The position numbers and the translations under genes are program-made. Positions 5,161 to 5,222 of a stretch of DNA of 5,222 nucleotides are shown here, one piece after another; within the stretch, counting starts at the first letter, position 1, and every line of letters begins with the position of its first letter. The stretch comes from Prevotellaceae bacterium. Lineage in GTDB: Bacteria > Bacteroidota > Bacteroidia > Bacteroidales > UBA932. The stretch is taken from positions 1 to 5,222 of the forward strand of contig JAIRKV010000244.1 of assembly GCA_031259935.1 (NCBI GenBank). The letters run 5' to 3'. The notes under the pieces are model-generated. The model did no database searches and was not told where the DNA came from. It worked only from the letters and a program-made list of their open reading frames with translations.

Positions 5161-5199
5161 AAAAAAAATATCCCGTTAGGGATAGAATGTTGGTAGAAA
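5159..5199 (+). repeat. Hairpin repeat unit B (A-tract, TATCCC hairpin, AATGTTGGTAGAAA)
   Basis: On the plus strand this unit has an A8 tract (5161-5168), the perfect hairpin TATCCC-GTTA-GGGATA (5169-5184) and AATGTTGGTAGAAA (5186-5199), which is identical for 14 bases to unit A. The stem sequence differs from unit A (GTCCC/GGGAC) yet pairs perfectly in both, so the structure rather than the sequence seems conserved. On the minus strand the hairpin is followed by eight T, terminator-like, pointing towards the MntA remnant. Confidence 0.7.
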
Positions 5200-5205
5200 T
5201 TTCAC

Positions 5206-5222
5206 CGCAACCAAAGGTTACG
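5206..5222. repeat. Small dyad at window edge
   Basis: CGCAACC (5206-5212) and GGTTACG (5216-5222) pair except for one mismatch around an AAA loop. It follows hairpin repeat unit B directly and is cut by the window edge, so it may be the start of another repeat or the continuation of unit B. Confidence 0.3.

Larger units (their letters stand above)
4560..5222. other. 663-base gene-free, repeat-rich region
   Basis: No intact gene is found here. From left to right it holds the probable rsmA leader and promoter, copy 2 of the 47-bp repeat, an inverted hairpin-repeat unit, HepT and MntA remnants on the minus strand, a REP-like element and a second hairpin-repeat unit. The last bases run into a further small dyad at the window edge. 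A 104-codon open frame at 4655-4969 on the plus strand runs across several of these repeats and is very unlikely to be a gene. Confidence 0.8.

Noticed and set aside
1..5222. CRISPR array, tRNA, rRNA or intact transposase
   Set aside because: No regularly spaced direct repeats, no tRNA-like or rRNA-like sequence and no transposase motif were seen on either strand.

Overview
The window looks like a piece of chromosome from a low-GC member of the Bacteroidota. The signs are: AT-rich spacers; start codons with no recognisable Shine-Dalgarno sequence; at least two matches to the Bacteroidota -7 promoter element TAnnTTTG; an ECF sigma factor and a CBS-tailed ClC protein of the kind I associate with this phylum; and intergenic repeats that I recall as common there. 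The phylum is inferred from this style; no rRNA is present.

Layout. Positions 1-636 hold the 3' part of a plsC-type lysophosphatidate acyltransferase whose start lies left of the window. A 228-base spacer (637-864) carries an AT-rich inverted repeat and copy 1 of a 47-bp dispersed repeat. Positions 865-1786 are a two-gene unit: a small membrane protein of unknown function overlapping an ECF sigma factor. The spacer 1787-1972 holds a 9-bp dyad and a good -7 element placed very close to the TTG start of a ClC chloride channel/antiporter with a C-terminal CBS pair (1973-3739). Converging on it from the minus strand is rsmA/ksgA (3783-4559). The likely intrinsic terminator of the ClC gene is embedded in the last codons of rsmA.

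Positions 4560-5222 contain no intact gene but are densely structured: an rsmA leader with a GC-rich 9-bp inverted repeat; copy 2 of the 47-bp repeat, with a TAnnTTTG promoter element facing rsmA; two inverted copies of a hairpin repeat ending in AATGTTGGTAGAAA; a REP-like palindromic element; and, between them on the minus strand, decayed C-terminal MntA and N-terminal HepT fragments. These fragments are the remains of a nucleotidyltransferase/HEPN (type VII) toxin-antitoxin pair.

The intact genes are housekeeping or cell-envelope functions: phospholipid synthesis, ion transport, rRNA methylation and extracytoplasmic signalling. They do not form one pathway. I see no complete new defence or mobile system. 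The most interesting material is the repeat-rich right end: a possible repeat-borne promoter for rsmA and the graveyard of a toxin-antitoxin module bounded by inverted hairpin repeats.
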